A stretch of DNA of 64,000 nucleotides from Parasitella parasitica (Eukaryota > Mucoromycota > Mucoromycetes > Mucorales > Mucoraceae). Under the pieces are notes generated by a model. That model saw nothing but the letters and a program-made list of their open reading frames with translations. It was not told the DNA's origin and did no database searches. The position numbers and the translations under genes were made by a program. This document shows positions 61,026 to 64,000 of this stretch, piece after piece (position 1 is the stretch's first letter; each line of letters starts with the position of its first letter). The stretch spans positions 141,603 through 205,602 of the forward strand of contig MU619240.1 in assembly GCA_025201805.1 (NCBI GenBank), read 5' to 3'.

Positions 61026-62374
61026 TTTGAATCGCTGAAAGATTTGCTATTGAGTAAGAGGATGAGAAAAGATTTCAAGAAAAAAGTTTTATATCTTGAG
61101 GCGATTCAATCATGACTGCGAAACCCTATTGAATTGATTGATTTGACGAAGCATGGCGATGTGTATAATCTAGTTATTGATGTACAAGAGTAAAGGCATT
61201 TGGTCTAAACAAAAAGGCAATGACTTCAGTATGTTGGTCTCTTTTAAAAAATACTATTTGCACCATCCAAAAAAAAAAAAAAATTCAACATTCACTAATG
61301 AAACCTTAAAATAACTATCAACAATATTCTCTTGGCCCCTTTGTGTCTATCGAATTAGTTTATAAAATCGTGTCAAGGCTCATGTTCTGTTCATATTTGT
61401 GTCAAAATGTGTTAAAACGTGTGAAAATTGAATAGTCGAGTCTAACAAAGTCTGGATAAGCCAATTTCATGAATCCAAAATGGTGTTATTTGGTTCAAAT
61501 ATCAATTCTAGGATGAAAAAAACAATAGTATTCTTAGATAATAATCTTGTTGAATAGTACAAAACCAATGCTTGCATATAATGTTGAAAAGGTATCGCAA
61601 CAACCATTATCAATGCTGTATCTCTGTGTTCCTGTGTCTCAGGGTTACCATTGAAGACATACACCTAGTCATCCTCTTTATAAGCTTTTTATAACATATG
61701 ATACAATCTAAAGCCTTCAGCACCCTCCTACATGATCATTCTCATAACTTTGGTCAATCTGTGGAAAGCTCACTTTAAATTTACCTTCAATCGAATTTCT
61801 TTCACTGCAGCCTCTACTGTGAACCACATCCGAGCTGATATCTCATGAAGATAACGATATTTATTGACATTGTGATAATAAGTATATAGAAGGAAAGAAC
61901 GACAAATTAATTCACTAGAGTTGAGTTGATCTGGATGCTAATCATATTTACATGTGTTACGAGATTTACTACTAAAAGAATTGCCATTCGTACGCATGAT
62001 CAATTGAATGACTACAAAAGTTATTGCCTACAAAAACGCTTTTGATTTTCTAAAACGCAGAATCGAGATTTAACCTGGAAAACATAGCGAAAGAGGATCA
62101 GCACTATCAAATAAAAGTATTTCTATAAATAAGAAAGCCGATATCTCTATATATAGCTATGAACAGAAAACACAAATTTTCATAGAAGTGAAAATACAGC
62201 AGTATATTACTTTATGATATGATGTTTTGCTCTTTGATACGAGTTTGTATTATATTGACAACTGGTTTTAGAATTAATACATCAGCCTGCATTACCATTT
62301 CCTTCCCGAAGGTAATACGCAAGAACTTGTTATCTCAAAGAATATACTACTACGCTTCCTGGCCTACCGCAAAA
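61026..62374. other. Intergenic, AT-rich
   Basis: Left part of a 2.5 kb gene-free tail. The first 60 nt hold the eIF3f promoter. A minus-strand frame at 61467-61664 is protein-like in parts (RMYVFNGNPETQEHRDTALI) but short and without a clear start; it is more likely chance or a relic. No repeat was seen by eye. Confidence 0.4.
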
Positions 62375-62415
62375 ATATTATATGATTGAGTATTAGATAC
62401 TCAATCATATAATAT
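62375..62415. repeat. Perfect 19-bp inverted repeat with 3-nt loop
   Basis: The 19 bases 62375-62393 and 62397-62415 are exact reverse complements, separated by TAG. The arms are AT-rich (14 A or T of 19 at least). It can fold as a hairpin or cruciform. No coding frame crosses it and no tandem copy was seen. Confidence 0.9.
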
Positions 62416-63559
62416 CGTATCTTAACTGTCACTAGATATCGTAATAATCTCAGTTGTCATGGCAGCAGCAAGATTGGCGAATTTTATCAACTTTCAAGGC
62501 ACGGCAAACTACTAATATGTTATATCAGCTCATATTCTTAGACTAACTTTACAATAAAAAATATCAAACTATTGCAATCAATAGAATGTCTTGTATGCTA
62601 CCTTCTATCTAGTTCAACATGTTCTAAATTGTGGAGCTAAAGCTATTGATAAGTGATTCACATTCATAATAATGATTAGCGAATAAAATATAGAGATAGG
62701 AATTAATCTGACTACCACTGATGTGTTATGATCCTGGTTAACAATTAAATGTCAAACAGGATGTAATTTCTTCACAGAAAATTGATTCATGTAGATTTAT
62801 TCTATATAAATAGACTATTATGTCAAAATTCTGATAAAATAAATCTGCCAAAGAATTAACTTTTATTCATAATATATCCCTTGATGTATTATATTGTCGT
62901 GTGGTGGCGCATGCCAGGTCGTCTCTTTGCCCCCCACATAGTAGTCAAACGATCGAATACTCCCCCCGTATAAATATTATATAAATTATCATAGTTAAAC
63001 AAATAAACAAGAGTCTTTATTCCCCTTAACCATTAGTTTCGGTAACTTTGGTTATATCTCTGTTGTGTGTTGTATATTCGTATTGAGTAATCGCTTAGTT
63101 TTAAATCCTATATCAGGTAAATATCGGTCCACGCAACAATAAACACATTCATTACACTAGGATTCTACTGTCTAGCTGCATAATGTAAATCATGGCTACC
63201 CATGATTTACTGTAAGACCCTGGGACTGATTTGAGAGCCTGATGTGAGACCTTGCCATGTTATTGATATAACAGTCGGTAGCAATTATCCACAAAATAAG
63301 AGATCGACACACACTTTTATCCCTGAGCTTGTTGAAACCGAGATATTTTTTGATGGTGCCTTCTGCAACTTCAACCAAAAATACCTTTTCAATTTGCAAC
63401 AACATAAAGATTCCAGGATAAAAACACTTCGACGACACCATTTTAAATACATAACTATATGATTAACATTCTTGTAAAAATCACGTGACAACTGCCTTTT
63501 TGAGAGTTAGTGTGGCATAAATTCATTATTAAATATATACACTTCTTTTAAATAAGATT
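62416..63559. other. Intergenic, AT-rich
   Basis: Gene-free stretch. It contains a TATA-like run (62969-62986) preceded by a C-rich patch (CCCCCC), a 26-nt imperfect hairpin at 63185-63210, and short open frames near 63196-63491 on both strands without family likeness. A solo LTR was considered and not supported. Confidence 0.4.
63185..63210. repeat. 11-bp inverted repeat, 4-nt loop
   Basis: GTAAATCATGG at 63185-63195 is the exact reverse complement of CCATGATTTAC at 63200-63210, with CTAC between. It could form a hairpin in DNA or RNA. No T run follows directly, so it is not a simple terminator. Confidence 0.7.
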
Positions 63560-63632
63560 GGGGCTATGGCCCAATGGATAAGGCGTCTGACTACGAATCA
63601 GGAGATTCCAGGTTCGACCCCTGGTAGCCTCA
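63560..63632 (+). tRNA. tRNA-Arg (anticodon ACG)
   Basis: Clover-leaf seen by eye: acceptor GGGGCTA pairs with TAGCCTC (one G-U pair), D arm with GGCCCAATGGATAAGGC, anticodon stem-loop TCTGA-CTACGAA-TCAGG with anticodon ACG, variable loop AGATT, T arm CCAGG-TTCGACC-CCTGG, discriminator A. No intron. ACG becomes ICG after A34 deamination and reads CGU, CGC and CGA. A run of seven T (63637-63643) follows, a Pol III stop signal. Confidence 0.95.
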
Positions 63633-63636
63633 TAAC

Positions 63637-63643
63637 TTTTTTT
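63637..63643 (+). terminator. RNA polymerase III T-run terminator of tRNA-Arg
   Basis: Seven consecutive Ts begin four bases after the discriminator base of the tRNA gene, as usual for Pol III termination. Confidence 0.75.
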
Positions 63644-64000
63644 GAAGTAACAAAAAGTGAGACGTTTCCAATATTTTTTTTCTTCTTTCAAAAAGTTATT
63701 TGTGATGGAGTACAATTATCTAGTAGTAACGCGTCGTGATAATTCTAGATTCAATAAGGCAAATATATGTATCATTTAAAAGAAGAGCTTTATTCAATTT
63801 GACATATCAACTACTATTTATATTGCTTTGAAGTTGAGTGGTGTCAAAACTAAAATGTACGACAAAAAGGATAGAATGATGTGCTTTATCCATATAAAAA
63901 GGCCGCATATGCCATATCTAACTTAGTCATAATGCACGGATTATGATATTAATTTTTGGTAGTTCTTTTACAAAAAAGAATTAAGCTACAAGTTGTAATT
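63644..64000. other. Intergenic to window end
   Basis: AT-rich sequence downstream of the tRNA. No coding frame, RNA gene or repeat is supported; the next gene lies beyond the window. Confidence 0.5.

Noticed and set aside
62880-63220. Possible solo LTR with TATA-like run
   Set aside because: No TG...CA ends with a matching target duplication could be found; the short TATCCCT match on either side does not sit at LTR-like ends.
63196-63491. Short overlapping frames upstream of the tRNA
   Set aside because: Frames on both strands, none with family likeness; nothing supports translation.

Overview
This window is a gene-dense stretch of an AT-rich fungal nuclear genome. Nearly all genes are interrupted by short GT-AG introns (mostly 40-100 nt), coding strands often carry pyrimidine-rich leaders just before the ATG, and gene content is fungal: ATG26/UGT51-type sterol glucosyltransferase with GRAM-PH domains, POL5, SEC20 with a C-terminal KDEL, DEP-DH-PH-CNH RhoGEF, NHA1-type antiporter. 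Intron density and protein style fit an early-diverging fungus (Mucoromycota such as Mucorales is my best guess, inferred and not proven). Two 10-N assembly gaps lie inside poly-T tracts.

Layout, left to right: a partial acidic/Ser-rich gene (-); alanyl-tRNA synthetase (-); a 2.3 kb spacer with a stop-interrupted coding relic; exosome subunit RRP4 (+); sterol glucosyltransferase (-); a 3 kb AT-rich spacer with decayed coding-like fragments; 5-aminolevulinate synthase (-); SEC20 SNARE (-), head to head with the ribosome-recycling ATPase RLI1/ABCE1 (+); a DUF4203/TMEM198-like membrane protein (-); a small zinc-finger-like gene (+); POL5/MYBBP1A (+); an RRM-zinc-knuckle-RS splicing factor (+); a RhoGEF (+); an NRAMP metal transporter (-), head to head with NADPH-cytochrome P450 reductase (+); two short multi-exon orphan genes in divergent orientation (43.3-44.4 kb), recovered only by splicing; a 1031-residue intronless RS/WW protein (+); NHA1-type Na+/H+ antiporter (+); a second DUF4203-like paralogue (-); SCYL1/CEX1 pseudokinase (-); a PUF RNA-binding protein (-); eIF3f (-); and a repeat-poor AT-rich tail with a 41-nt perfect palindrome and one tRNA-Arg(ACG).

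Most genes are housekeeping and unlinked in pathway; there is no biosynthetic cluster or mobile island. A loose theme is translation and tRNA/ribosome function (AlaRS, RLI1, POL5, SCYL1/CEX1, eIF3f, tRNA-Arg). For most gene models I joined exons by hand and checked that the summed exon length is a multiple of three; this holds for AlaRS, RRP4, ALAS, SEC20, RLI1, both DUF4203 paralogues, POL5, the SR protein, RhoGEF, NRAMP, CPR, NHA1, SCYL1, PUF, eIF3f and both small orphans.

I found no clear new molecular system. The best leads are the DUF4203 paralogue pair with matching exon lengths, the 10-nt micro-exon in the NRAMP gene, a GC-AG intron in the eIF3f gene, the divergent orphan pair, and the decayed coding relics.
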